From: Planctomycetaceae bacterium
Lineage (GTDB): Bacteria > Planctomycetota > Planctomycetia > Planctomycetales > Planctomycetaceae
Reading direction: 5' to 3'
Assembly (NCBI GenBank): GCA_021732785.1
Contig: JAKFUG010000022.1
Location: 1 to 64,000 of the forward strand
DNA: 64,000 bases
Shown here: piece by piece, positions 43,112-51,821 of the stretch
Numbering within the stretch: position 1 is the first letter of the stretch
Layout: each line of letters begins with the position of its first letter
The notes under the pieces: model-generated
What the model was told of the DNA's origin: nothing
What the model saw: only the letters and a program-made list of their open reading frames with translations
The model's database searches: none
Program-made: the position numbers and the translations under genes

Positions 43112-44041
43112 TTACTCGCCGGAGAGAATCGAATCCGCAATCCAGCCGGGCATGATCGCCGCTTCCGGGTTCCGCAGGTCGGTGAGCGTGGTTTGATCAC
43201 CCGGCTTGAGAACTTCCAGCCGCGGTTCGCCGATGGTGGTCTTCGGGACGTATGCCATCACGTAGGAGTCCCCACTCACGGCGAGGCGTCCGCGGCTGAG
43301 TTCCACGATGAGCGCGGTGCCTTCATCGATCCCAACACCAATGTGGTCGGGATACTGATCGAGCAGTTTCATCATCCGGGCGACACGGTTCCGCTTCAGA
43401 AAATGCTGATCAACGATCACTTTGGGAAGGAGTGCCAGCCCCTTCCCGACCACGGGTTCGCCCCGACCACCGGCCATCATGACATCGGACATCGCCGATG
43501 CCCCGGCCGATGTTCCGCCGATCACACCGCCGCGCTGCAAGACGCCGCGAAGTCGTTCTTCCACTTTCGTCCCGCGATACCAGGCGGAGAACCACGATTG
43601 CGTCCCGCCACTCAACCACACGCCGGTCGCCGTTTCCAGTGATTCCGAGAACTGTGGCGATTCGGCAATCGACCGTGAATCGGCATGCAGCACGGAGACA
43701 TCGGTGATGCCGAGCAGTTTCCAGTCGTTGGCGTATTCCTGCAGTCCGCTCGGTTCCACACTGCAACCGGGAATAACCACGATTCGGGCGTTTTCATTCC
43801 CGGCGAGGTGAATGAACTCACGCTTCAGTTTTTCCGAGAGCCGCCCGCCCCCCGCGATGAACAGCGTTCCGGCGGAGCGGTCCATGATCGGCTGCGGCGA
43901 ATCCCAACGGTCGGCGAGTCGGAGGATCCGCTCGCGGGCACACACGCCGGCAATGGCAGCGGTCAGAACGGCGGTGGCCCAGAACACGCCTCGTACGGCG
44001 GGACGGCGCAACCATGTACCGAGACCCAGTTTCGGCAACAC
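43112..44041 (-). CDS. Cyanophycinase-like peptidase (family S51), membrane anchored
   Basis: 309 aa from a GTG at 44041 with GGAGGGCAAG immediately before it. An N-terminal membrane segment (about 17-35) precedes the S51 fold: 'GTLFIAGGGRLSEKLKREFI', 'ARIVVIPGCSVEPSGLQEY', 'ATGVWLSGGTQSWFSAW', nucleophile motif 'VIGGTSAGASAMSDVMM' (Ser near 179), 'DQHFLKRNRVARMM' and 'GVGIDEGTALIV'. Cyanophycinases cleave the Arg-Asp polymer cyanophycin into dipeptides; related S51 members cleave Asp dipeptides. The export signal makes extracellular peptide or cyanophycin use more likely than intracellular storage breakdown. Confidence 0.88.
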   Translation of the reverse strand: MLPKLGLGTWLRRPAVRGVFWATAVLTAAIAGVCARERILRLADRWDSPQPIMDRSAGTLFIAGGGRLSEKLKREFIHLAGNENARIVVIPGCSVEPSGLQEYANDWKLLGITDVSVLHADSRSIAESPQFSESLETATGVWLSGGTQSWFSAWYRGTKVEERLRGVLQRGGVIGGTSAGASAMSDVMMAGGRGEPVVGKGLALLPKVIVDQHFLKRNRVARMMKLLDQYPDHIGVGIDEGTALIVELSRGRLAVSGDSYVMAYVPKTTIGEPRLEVLKPGDQTTLTDLRNPEAAIMPGWIADSILSGE

Positions 44042-44300
44042 CTTGCCCTCCGGGAGGCCCTGCCTCGGTTAGTTTTTTCTTCAGAATTCGATCACGCTCG
44101 GAGCAGAACGCAACGAGTCCAGGCACGGTGATGTGACGCTCTCGGCCTGTATCTCTTTATGCTAGACACGCCTTGAGACGCTGTCGAGCGCAATTCCGGC
44201 GAAGAGCGTTTCATTCCCGTCAGATTGTGCGGGCTGGATCGTACTGTCCCGAACAATGCAAAGACGCTGGATGATGAGCTGCGAAGCGGCAAGCGGGGAC

Positions 44301-45758
44301 TTACACGATCCCGTCGCGCTGTGCCATCCGCGCGGCTAGTTCCACGCCCGAGGTGAGTGCCCCGTTGAGATAGCCCACGAACTTGTAGCACGTGTATTCC
44401 CCGGCGAAATGCAACCGGCCGAAGCCTTGCCGAAGCAATGGGCCCTGCGTGGTGACTTGTCCCGGAGCCGGGAACGAATAGCTGCCGAGCGCCCACGCAT
44501 CGCCGGGCCAGTCGATGAACGCGGTCCGTTGCAGCGCCTTCTGAAAGCCGGGGTACAACGCTTCCTGTTCGCGGGCATACATGGCGTCGCGGTCTTCCGG
44601 GGCGAGCTTGCGACACAGATCCGATGCGGTGCCTCCGGAAAATGCGAGCAAACAAGCCGCGTCACCGTCTTTGTAGGTTTGACCGTCCGTGGCATCCCAC
44701 GTGAATGAAATCGGGCCGTCGGTCTTCGCGTCCGGTGCGAGTTTTTGCTGTTCCCAGAAGCGGCTGCGGACCACGCTGAGTTGCTTGATGTTCGTTCCCA
44801 TTTGCGGATTGAGCGTCGCCGGGAGCGCCGGTTCGATCTCGATTTTATGCCACACGGACGGCGGCACCGTCAGCACGACATCATCCGCGGTCCAGACTTT
44901 CCCCGTCGCATCCGTCACGCGTACGCCCCGGTCGTCGTATTCAATGCGTTTCACGGGGCGTTGCAGATGGACGCGATCCTTGCCCACTTCGTGCAGCAGT
45001 TTCATGGCGATCTGCTGATTCCCGCCGCGACAACGGTAGACTTCACTCTCCGGCCAATAACGATCCAGTCCACCCCCGGCGATTTGCGCCAGGTTGCCAA
45101 GATAGCTTTGATTTTCCGTTGCAACGCCGTTGTCCGCCGCAAATTCCACGTGGAGCAGATGCCTGGCGAGCGGCGAGATCTTGCGGCGTTCAATCCATGT
45201 CCGCGTCGACAATTGATCCAACTCGGCCGCGCGCGGGGTGAGCCACGGTTCATCGATCACCACGGCTTCCGCTTCGCGCGTCATGGCGTCGAAGGTTTCG
45301 TCGATTTCCTTTTCGATCGATTTCAACTGAGCTGCCGTCAATTTCTTTCCATGCAGCACGACGGGGGCGGCAAACTCGTCCGGGGTCTGGCCAACGTCCA
45401 TCAATTCGAGATGGAACTTCTTCATATAGGCGAGCACGACCGGATGATTCGATCCGAGAAACTCGCCCCCCGCTTCCACGTTTTTGCCGGGAATCATCTC
45501 GCTGAGTGACCAGCACCGACCGCTGACCCGGGAGCGGGCTTCGAGCACCTGGACGTCATATCCAACGGATTTGAGTTCGTGCGCGCAGGCCAGACCGGCA
45601 AATCCGGCCCCGATGATGATGACCCGTTTGCCGCGGCCGTCCGCCGCTTTGAGTCCCCGCGCCGAGAGTAACATCGCTGCCCCTGCCGCGGCTTCCTGCA
45701 ACCAGGTCCGTCGTGAGCGCGGCCGCTCCAACCACCGTGCCACCTGTCGCCAACTCAT
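44301..45758 (-). CDS. Flavin monoamine oxidase family protein
   Basis: 485 aa from the ATG at 45758 (AGGATCGGGACG upstream). A Tat-like N-terminus ('RPRSRRTWLQEAAAGAAML') leads into the FAD-binding fold: 'KRVIIIGAGFAGLACAHELK' with the GxGxxG, 'VQVLEARSRVSGRCWSL', and the C-terminal 'QGFGRLHFAGEYTCYKFVGY' with 'LNGALTSGVELAARM'. These are hallmarks of MAO/amine oxidases that use O2 to oxidise amines, or related L-amino-acid oxidases. The substrate cannot be told. Likely exported folded via Tat. No partner genes nearby. Confidence 0.9.
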   Translation of the reverse strand: MSWRQVARWLERPRSRRTWLQEAAAGAAMLLSARGLKAADGRGKRVIIIGAGFAGLACAHELKSVGYDVQVLEARSRVSGRCWSLSEMIPGKNVEAGGEFLGSNHPVVLAYMKKFHLELMDVGQTPDEFAAPVVLHGKKLTAAQLKSIEKEIDETFDAMTREAEAVVIDEPWLTPRAAELDQLSTRTWIERRKISPLARHLLHVEFAADNGVATENQSYLGNLAQIAGGGLDRYWPESEVYRCRGGNQQIAMKLLHEVGKDRVHLQRPVKRIEYDDRGVRVTDATGKVWTADDVVLTVPPSVWHKIEIEPALPATLNPQMGTNIKQLSVVRSRFWEQQKLAPDAKTDGPISFTWDATDGQTYKDGDAACLLAFSGGTASDLCRKLAPEDRDAMYAREQEALYPGFQKALQRTAFIDWPGDAWALGSYSFPAPGQVTTQGPLLRQGFGRLHFAGEYTCYKFVGYLNGALTSGVELAARMAQRDGIV

Positions 45759-45892
45759 CGTCCCGATCCTGCGTGTGTCGCTGCGAATTCCACCGGGAGG
45801 CCAACATAACACGTCAGGAAAAAGCCGCCAAGACGCCCTGCCTGTTAGAGTCGGGATTCACCGTTGCAGGAACTGATTTTCTCCTGGAATTC

Positions 45893-45960
45893 GTGTGCCA
45901 CTGGCTCTGCCAGTGTCTTTTCAATTCAAAAAAGACGCACTGGCAGAGCCAGTGGCACAC
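45893..45960. repeat. Inverted repeat, family D
   Basis: Perfect 23-nt arms (45893-45915 with 45938-45960, arm begins GTGTGCCACTGGCTCTGCC). First of three unrelated palindromes in the 593-bp gap 45759-46351, which otherwise holds no gene. Confidence 0.88.
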
Positions 45961-46054
45961 CAGCGCTCTGTGCCGATCACACACAAAATCATACGGCCCG
46001 CGGCTGGCCGGGAATGACCGTTTCCAGAATTTCGGTCGTGGGTCAATTTGAAGA

Positions 46055-46125
46055 GTCGGGGCGGGGGCCCCGACCTATGGATGTCAAATCAAATTGAAAT
46101 CATAGGTCGGGGCCCCTGCCCCGAC
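46055..46125. repeat. Inverted repeat, family E
   Basis: 25-nt arms (46055-46079 with 46101-46125, one wobble mismatch; arm begins GTCGGGGCGGGGGCCCCG) with a 21-nt loop. Second of the three adjacent palindromes. Confidence 0.88.
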
Positions 46126-46170
46126 GCCTTTTATACCGATCCTAACAATGAACAGCGCGTTGTGTGGAAT

Positions 46171-46232
46171 CCGCTCATCACGCGGAGCGTGATGGCCACC
46201 ATCGTAGCCATCACGCTCCGCGTGATGAGCGG
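46171..46232. repeat. Inverted repeat, family F
   Basis: Perfect 26-nt arms (46171-46196 with 46207-46232, arm begins CCGCTCATCACGCGGAGC) and a 10-nt loop. Third of the adjacent palindromes, 120 bp downstream of the isomerase-like gene's stop. Confidence 0.9.
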
Positions 46233-46351
46233 CACGTTTCAAAACGCGCGGAGGATTCCTGGAATGCGGATCATTTCCAACAGACCCGCTACCAGAAGCG
46301 AGAAGAGGTTCGCGGAGTGGTGATCATCGACGATGACGGCGTCCGCTCGGC

Positions 46352-47248
46352 TTACCAGACGTCGGCCGCGGCAACCCGTTTCGCCGCTGCGATTTCTTCC
46401 GTGGGGCGGCATTCCAGCCCGATGTAATCGCGGTAGCCCAGATCGAACGCTTCCTTCAACACGCGGTTGTAATGAATTTCACCGGTGCCGGGTTCGTTCC
46501 GGCCGGGATGATCGGCGAGTTGCAGGTAACCGATGGTCTTCGTTTTCATCCCTTCGCGCAAGTGGCCGCAGAGATCGCCTTCGGTGATGTGCATGTGGTA
46601 CAGATCCCAGTTGATCTTCACGTGGGACGAACCGACTTCCTGACAGATGTGGATCGCCGGGGCGCTGCCGTAGAGGCAATGGCCTTTGTGGTCGACGCGG
46701 ATGTTCATCGGTTCGAGAATGAGCGTGAGGTCGTTGTCTTCGACGATTTTTGCGACGCTCTTCAACGCTTTGATGACGTTGGCGTGCATCTCGGCCTGGG
46801 ACATGCCGGGGATGTCATCACCGGCGACGACGCACGCTTTCCTGCACTTCAGTTTCTTCGCGGCGATGCAGGCCTCTTTGATCGTTTTCACGACGTCAAC
46901 GTGGTTCTTCGGATCGTTCATGCCGGGCTTAAAACCCCAGGCGGTGAACTGGGCGATCTCGATGCCGAGGTCTTGCGTCAATGCGGCGAGGGTGTCGAGA
47001 TCTTTCCCGGCGAGCGGCCAGATTTCGATGGCGGGAAAACCCAGCGCCGCGGTTTGTTTCACGCGGTCCAGAAACGGCAGCTTCGTCCACCACATCTCGC
47101 AATTGACGGCGAATTTTGAGTGCGGCGTCTTGCCGATGTTCTTCAACTCGGCGGCGGAATCCTCGGCCGCGAACAACGCGGGTTGGAGGGCTGCCAGCCC
47201 CGCGGTTGTGGAAGCGGCCGTGAGGAATGAGCGACGATTCACCGACAT
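46352..47248 (-). CDS. Hydroxypyruvate isomerase-like sugar phosphate isomerase/epimerase
   Basis: 298 aa; ATG preceded by GGAGAAC. The N-terminus 'MSVNRRSFLTAASTTAG' is a Tat signal. A TIM barrel of the xylose-isomerase-like superfamily follows: 'NCEMWWTKLPFLDRVKQTAA', 'GFPAIEIWPLAGKD', 'LTLILEPMNIRVDHKGHCLY' (metal Glu), 'HVKINWDLYHMHITEGDLCG' (Asp/His ligands), 'LQLADHPGRNEPGTGEIHY' and 'YIGLECRPTEE' (second Glu). This matches the hydroxypyruvate isomerase type, interconverting hydroxypyruvate and tartronate semialdehyde, although exported relatives in planctomycetes probably act on other sugars. Confidence 0.88.
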   Translation of the reverse strand: MSVNRRSFLTAASTTAGLAALQPALFAAEDSAAELKNIGKTPHSKFAVNCEMWWTKLPFLDRVKQTAALGFPAIEIWPLAGKDLDTLAALTQDLGIEIAQFTAWGFKPGMNDPKNHVDVVKTIKEACIAAKKLKCRKACVVAGDDIPGMSQAEMHANVIKALKSVAKIVEDNDLTLILEPMNIRVDHKGHCLYGSAPAIHICQEVGSSHVKINWDLYHMHITEGDLCGHLREGMKTKTIGYLQLADHPGRNEPGTGEIHYNRVLKEAFDLGYRDYIGLECRPTEEIAAAKRVAAADVW

Positions 47249-47344
47249 CTGGGCGTTCTCCGAAGCAGGTTATTTCATAGATGAAAGTGGAGCAGACCGA
47301 TTCGGATTTAGGAACTGCGTCAAAATAAGTTGCCGGAGTTTCTC

Positions 47345-47479
47345 TGATCAAAACTCGAAATCCGAAATCCGAAGGAAGGGGCAAATTTGAAGCAGAAAAC
47401 ATCACAATAACGAGATGTTTTCCGCTTCGTGCTTAGGATTTCTTTCGGATTTCGCCATTCGGATTTCGGATTTTGATCG
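47345..47479. repeat. AT-richer imperfect inverted repeat
   Basis: Arms of about 20-28 nt (47345-47373 with 47458-47479) built of CGAAATCCGAAATCC-type units, with a related TTCGGATTT at 47301-47309. It lies between two minus-strand genes and is distinctly AT-richer than the surroundings. Resembles in style the element at 28241-28376, but the sequence differs. Confidence 0.6.
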
Positions 47480-47512
47480 AAAAAATTGGTCATGTTATTT
47501 TGACGCGCGCTC

Positions 47513-49483
47513 TTAGGGAATCGGTGCTGTCGGAGTCAACTGTTGTTCGATCGGTTGTGCACCGCCCGCGGGAACTCCGGGGACTTGACCCGGCATCATT
47601 GTGGGATCGATCCCGGCCGGCGGTTGTTGTCCTGCCGGTGCTTCTTGATTGGCTTTGGCCCCCCCCGGAATCGACTGCATCACGGCCAGAGAAACACCGA
47701 CGGCAATCGCGGTAATCATGATCACGAAATTGATTACAAACGCGAACAATGCCAACAAACAGCCTCCCCGCGCCGTTTGCCAGTGCTTCGCGGTAAACAC
47801 CAGCAATCCAATGAGGCCCAGCAGGTAAATCCCCACGGCAACAGCCGCAATGATGAGCAGTACCGGGGATTGAAGGAACAGCGCCAGCACAACGCAGATA
47901 ATCATGACGGTCAGCATCGCGGACGGAATCGAGCAAACTATGCCCCATCCGGGGCCCTCTTCCCAGGACTCCTTCGCGATCATGCTGATGCCGCTGAAGA
48001 AGGCGAAGTTGATGCCCCAGGAAAGCCCATTCAAAATGCTTTCACCGACCGGCGTATTGTTCATTGACGACCAAACGAACCCGCCGATGCCGCCGATCAG
48101 CAGGCAAAACGCCAACCCGACCACAGCCTCCAGCACCACCACTTTGGTTGCTTTCGGCTTTTCTTCTTCTTCTTCACCCGGTCGCGGCAACGTCGCCTTG
48201 TACTTGTATTGCCGCTCGATCATCTGCAGGTCGAAGTTCTCGCGGAAGAACCAGATGAGCTGGCCATTCACGCGCATGATGTAGACCGCCGGATATCCCA
48301 GCAACAGGCAGCCGAGCACCCACAGCAGGCTGGGAACTACAATCGGCATGTAGTTCACCTTGTGAAACTCGCGTTGCACCAGCGGATCCTTCGCGGCCTT
48401 TTCCCGATCCTTCTTGTCGCCGATTTCCGTTTGGCGCTTGGCTCGATAGATCGCCGCGTTTTCGTCCATCTGCGCGGCCATCGTGTTGAGCGCTGGCCCA
48501 TACAGCGCGGCAGCCGTTCCCACGCATGCCAGTACGGGAATGTGCACGGTGAACAACAGCGTGGTCCACAAAAACGTGGGCCCGAACGTTTTGAACCAGG
48601 CCGGTGCCAGCTTCCAGATCATGAAGCCGTTTTCCTGATGCGGCATGATCATGTGCCCCATCGCAATCGACATCATCGGCAACGCGGGCAGGTAGGTGAT
48701 CGCCGCCACAATGCCCCCCACCAGCGGCGGCAGCTTCAGCAACCACACAATCAGCAGCGGAATCAGCATGATCGGCAGGGCCACGCAGAAGTGCCACAAG
48801 ACCCACTTCACGCCCAGCGCACTGCAGAGGAAGAAATCCATGTTGATGCGTTTGAGTTTGTCTTTCCGCTCGAGCGTTCCCTTAATGATTTCCTGATCGA
48901 GAAACCACAGCCAGCCGGGAATCATCATCCCCGCGACAGTGGTCATGAGCGCGAAGAACAGCCGCGGCGGCCACAACGGGACGTAGAGGTAGCTGAACAT
49001 CATCCCGAACATGATGATCGAGGCAATCAGCACGTAAGCCACGGTGCGCCACACCAGCCCCTGGTGGCGGAAGACGAACTTCCACTGGTCGCTCCAGATC
49101 GTGCTGTAAAACTTGTCGGGATCGGGACCCTTCATCGCCTTTTTCCGGGCTTTTTCGCCCAGATCCCCGGTTGAAAGATCCATCCCGCATTTCGGACATT
49201 CCGTCGTTTCTTCGTCCAGATACGTCATGTCGTATCCGCACTTGAAACAGATGCGGGCATCGGCGTCTTCGGCTTTCGTCAGGTCGAAAGTCAGCAGCGA
49301 CTCTTCTGAATCGGCTGCCGCCGCGGGCTTTTTCGTTTTGGCCGATTTCGCCGGCGGGGCGTCTTTCGCGGCGGGAACGGAAATCCGCTCCTGGCAACTC
49401 GGACATTTCACGGCTTTCCCGCGGGCAGTATCGGGGACCGTGAGGACTTTCTCACAGCCCGGGCAGCGGACTTTAACGGCCAT
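47513..49483 (-). CDS. Multi-pass membrane protein with two N-terminal zinc ribbons
   Basis: 656 aa from the ATG at 49483; the longer frame adds eight residues. Two zinc ribbons come first: 'VRCPGCEKVLTVPDTARG' with 'KCPSCQERI' (about 5-40), and 'RICFKCGYDMTYLDEETTE' with 'CPKCGMDL' (about 78-110). About ten hydrophobic helices follow, arranged as two sets (about 160-360 and 420-620) separated by a charged loop with a poly-Glu stretch. The tail is Pro/Gln/Gly-rich. No transport or catalytic motif is recognised. Zinc-ribbon plus membrane domain proteins are common in planctomycetes; role unknown. Cytoplasmic N-terminus is expected. Confidence 0.7.
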   Translation of the reverse strand: MAVKVRCPGCEKVLTVPDTARGKAVKCPSCQERISVPAAKDAPPAKSAKTKKPAAAADSEESLLTFDLTKAEDADARICFKCGYDMTYLDEETTECPKCGMDLSTGDLGEKARKKAMKGPDPDKFYSTIWSDQWKFVFRHQGLVWRTVAYVLIASIIMFGMMFSYLYVPLWPPRLFFALMTTVAGMMIPGWLWFLDQEIIKGTLERKDKLKRINMDFFLCSALGVKWVLWHFCVALPIMLIPLLIVWLLKLPPLVGGIVAAITYLPALPMMSIAMGHMIMPHQENGFMIWKLAPAWFKTFGPTFLWTTLLFTVHIPVLACVGTAAALYGPALNTMAAQMDENAAIYRAKRQTEIGDKKDREKAAKDPLVQREFHKVNYMPIVVPSLLWVLGCLLLGYPAVYIMRVNGQLIWFFRENFDLQMIERQYKYKATLPRPGEEEEEKPKATKVVVLEAVVGLAFCLLIGGIGGFVWSSMNNTPVGESILNGLSWGINFAFFSGISMIAKESWEEGPGWGIVCSIPSAMLTVMIICVVLALFLQSPVLLIIAAVAVGIYLLGLIGLLVFTAKHWQTARGGCLLALFAFVINFVIMITAIAVGVSLAVMQSIPGGAKANQEAPAGQQPPAGIDPTMMPGQVPGVPAGGAQPIEQQLTPTAPIP

Positions 49484-49863
49484 GCGAAACCTGACCTTTA
49501 CCAACATTCCCGCTGGGGACGAAGACGCGCGCCCACAGCACGAATGGCGATCGGAATTAAGTGCAACGAATCAAAAATAGGTCGAAACCCGAACGGGAAC
49601 GAACTGGTATCGTACGGGGCCGATCCGGTCTTTGCACTCATTCGCCCCGATGGAATTACCCCTCGGCACCATACCGATTCGTCTGTACAGATTTGCGATT
49701 TTGAGGATTTCGCGGCAAGAAGTCGGATTGTCTGCAAGAAGAAGCCGTAAAGAATGCGAAACTGTTGGCCGTGCCGCGGGTTCATTTTCCTGTCAGAATC
49801 CTGTCGGTCCGCGCTCGCATCGACTGCCACACCCGTAACCCATTGATCGAATTGAGGTCTCTC
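49484..49863. other. Divergent intergenic region
   Basis: About 380 bp between divergent genes. Open frames here (including the 33-codon upstream extension of the next gene) lack ribosome sites. No palindrome or RNA gene is visible; both promoters should lie here. Confidence 0.4.
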
Positions 49864-51717
49864 ATGCAACGGCTCAGTTGGCATCTGGCTGTCATCGGGA
49901 TGATGGTCGCGGGGAACGGAATCGGCGAAGCGGCGGCAAAGAAGACCGGCGTGGCCCCGACGGCGGCGAGCGTTGCGGAAAGTGTCGATCGCTTGATTCG
50001 AAGCGAAATCGACGCTTCGAAAATCGATATTGCCCCGCGGTGTGCCGACGAAGATTTTCTCCGCCGCGTGTCGTTCGACATCGCCGGGCGGCCGCCGCTG
50101 CCGCAACAGGTCACGCTGTTCGGGTTGAATCCCGATTCGCAGAAGCGGGCCGCGGTGATCGATCAGTTGCTGGCGTCACCGGATTTCGGCCGCAACTGGG
50201 GCGGTTATTATCGCGACGTGATTTTCATGAATGCGACCAATCAGCAACTGCGTGGCGGGCAAAGCGTTTTCGAGGAATGGATCGCCGAACAACTCAATAC
50301 CAACAAGCCGTGGGATGAAATCGTCACCGCGCTGCTGACTGCGACGGGGGACATCCGCGAACATGGTGAGACGGCGTTGTTCCTCGCTCACCAGTCGCAG
50401 CCCGCCGAAGTGGCCGCGGAATCGTGTCGCATCTTCCTCGGGATCCAGATTCAATGTGCGAATTGCCACGATCACCCGTCGGATGTGTGGAAACGGCAGC
50501 AGTTCCACGAACTCGCGGCGTACTTCCCCCGCACGGCGTTGCGGCCGGTCACCGAAAACGGGATGCAGCGCAGTTTTGAAGTCGTGTCCGTCAACATGGA
50601 CAACCGCCGTGGTGGAGGGGGCGGGCCGGAACAGATTCGCGAGAACCCCGAACGGGTGATGGCGATGATGGACCGGAACCGCGATGAGAAACTGTCGAAA
50701 GTTGAAGCCGAGAATGGCCCCGGCGGCCAGTTCGCCCGCATCTTTGAACGCCTGCTGGAAGTCGGCGACAGTAACAAAGATGGCATGTTGTCCGTCGAGG
50801 AAATGAAGAAACTGCCTGATCCTCAAATGCAACGCCGCGGTTCGTCGGAATATTTCATGCCCGATCTGAAAGATCCGTCGTCACGCGGAACGCAGATCAA
50901 TCCGAAGTTCTTCGTCGATCAAACCACCCCGGCGACGGAACTGCCCGACATGGAACGCCGAACGGCGGCCGCCAAGGCATTCACGAATCCCGAGAATCCG
51001 TGGTTCGCCCGCGCGATCATTAATCGGCTCTGGCACGAGATGCTCGGCGAAGGGTTTTATATGCCGGTGGACGATCTCGGCCCGACGCGGACCGCTCGGT
51101 TCCCGGAAGTCCTCGACGAACTCGCCAGCGGTTTCATTGCGAACAAGTACGATGTGAAATGGCTGGTGAAGACCATCGCGCTCACCGACACGTATCAACG
51201 GGCGGTGCGGTCGAAGTCGGCCTCCGCTCCGGAGTTGCCGTTCGCGTCACAGACGCCGACCCATCTGCGGGCCGATCAGCTTTTCAACGCGCTGGTCACC
51301 GTTCTCGGGGTCGATGACCGTGCTCCCGGAATGGGTCCCGGCATGATGGCCGGCCCGTTCGCCGCCGCCCGTTCGCCGCGAAACCAGTTCCACACCATTT
51401 TCAGTCACGATCCGTCGACGCCGCAGGAAGACATCCTCGGCAATGTGCAGCAGGCGCTCTTCATGATGAATACGCCCCAGTTCCGCGGCGCGGTGTCGGC
51501 GACGGGCAACAACCGCCTGGGCCAGATCGTGCGGAAGTACAACGACGATCAGGATGCCATCGCGGAAGTCTACCTGCTGGCGCTCTCCCGCGAGCCGTCC
51601 GATCAGGAAATCAAGGTCTGCCAGACGTACCTCAAAGACACCGGCAACCGCACCGAAGCCTACGAAGACATTCTGTGGAGTCTGCTCAACAGCAGCGAAT
51701 TTCTGGCGAAGAGGTGA
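49864..51717 (+). CDS. DUF1549-DUF1553 exported protein with EF-hands
   Basis: 617 aa from the ATG at 49864 (TTGAGG upstream). Signal peptide about 1-20. DUF1549 spans about 35-240 ('VDRLIRSEIDASKID', 'EDFLRRVSFDIAGRPP', 'IQCANCHDHPSDVWKRQQFH' with a CxxCH). Between it and DUF1553 are two EF-hand-like loops, 'DRNRDEKLSKVEAE' (about 269) and 'DSNKDGMLSVEEMKK' (about 301). DUF1553 follows ('PWFARAIINRLWHEMLGEGF', 'LFMMNTPQFRGAVSATG', 'EVYLLALSREPSDQEIK'). It lacks the PSCyt1 domain of its large relative at 38249-41809. The DUF1501 partner gene is 104 bp downstream. Confidence 0.93.
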   Translation: MQRLSWHLAVIGMMVAGNGIGEAAAKKTGVAPTAASVAESVDRLIRSEIDASKIDIAPRCADEDFLRRVSFDIAGRPPLPQQVTLFGLNPDSQKRAAVIDQLLASPDFGRNWGGYYRDVIFMNATNQQLRGGQSVFEEWIAEQLNTNKPWDEIVTALLTATGDIREHGETALFLAHQSQPAEVAAESCRIFLGIQIQCANCHDHPSDVWKRQQFHELAAYFPRTALRPVTENGMQRSFEVVSVNMDNRRGGGGGPEQIRENPERVMAMMDRNRDEKLSKVEAENGPGGQFARIFERLLEVGDSNKDGMLSVEEMKKLPDPQMQRRGSSEYFMPDLKDPSSRGTQINPKFFVDQTTPATELPDMERRTAAAKAFTNPENPWFARAIINRLWHEMLGEGFYMPVDDLGPTRTARFPEVLDELASGFIANKYDVKWLVKTIALTDTYQRAVRSKSASAPELPFASQTPTHLRADQLFNALVTVLGVDDRAPGMGPGMMAGPFAAARSPRNQFHTIFSHDPSTPQEDILGNVQQALFMMNTPQFRGAVSATGNNRLGQIVRKYNDDQDAIAEVYLLALSREPSDQEIKVCQTYLKDTGNRTEAYEDILWSLLNSSEFLAKR

Positions 51718-51737
51718 TTGGGGAGGTCAGTGGTTCG

Positions 51738-51808
51738 TTGTCAGTGGTCAGTTGGAAAGACCATGACAATGTGCCTCTCGCATTCTCTTCCCACTGACAA
51801 CTGACAAC
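51738..51808. repeat. Inverted repeat between the DUF1549/DUF1553 and DUF1501 genes
   Basis: About 18-nt arms (51738-51756 with 51791-51808; right arm CCACTGACAACTGACAAC) made of GTCAGT-type units with mismatches, 34-nt loop. It occupies the 104-bp gap in the second DUF1549-DUF1501 pair, ending 13 bp before the DUF1501 start. Confidence 0.7.
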
Positions 51809-51821
51809 AAAAGGCCATCCC

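Noticed and set aside
45893-46232. Tandem palindromes as a CRISPR array
   Set aside because: The three units are different sequences with no common direct repeat and no equal-length spacers, and no cas gene is present.
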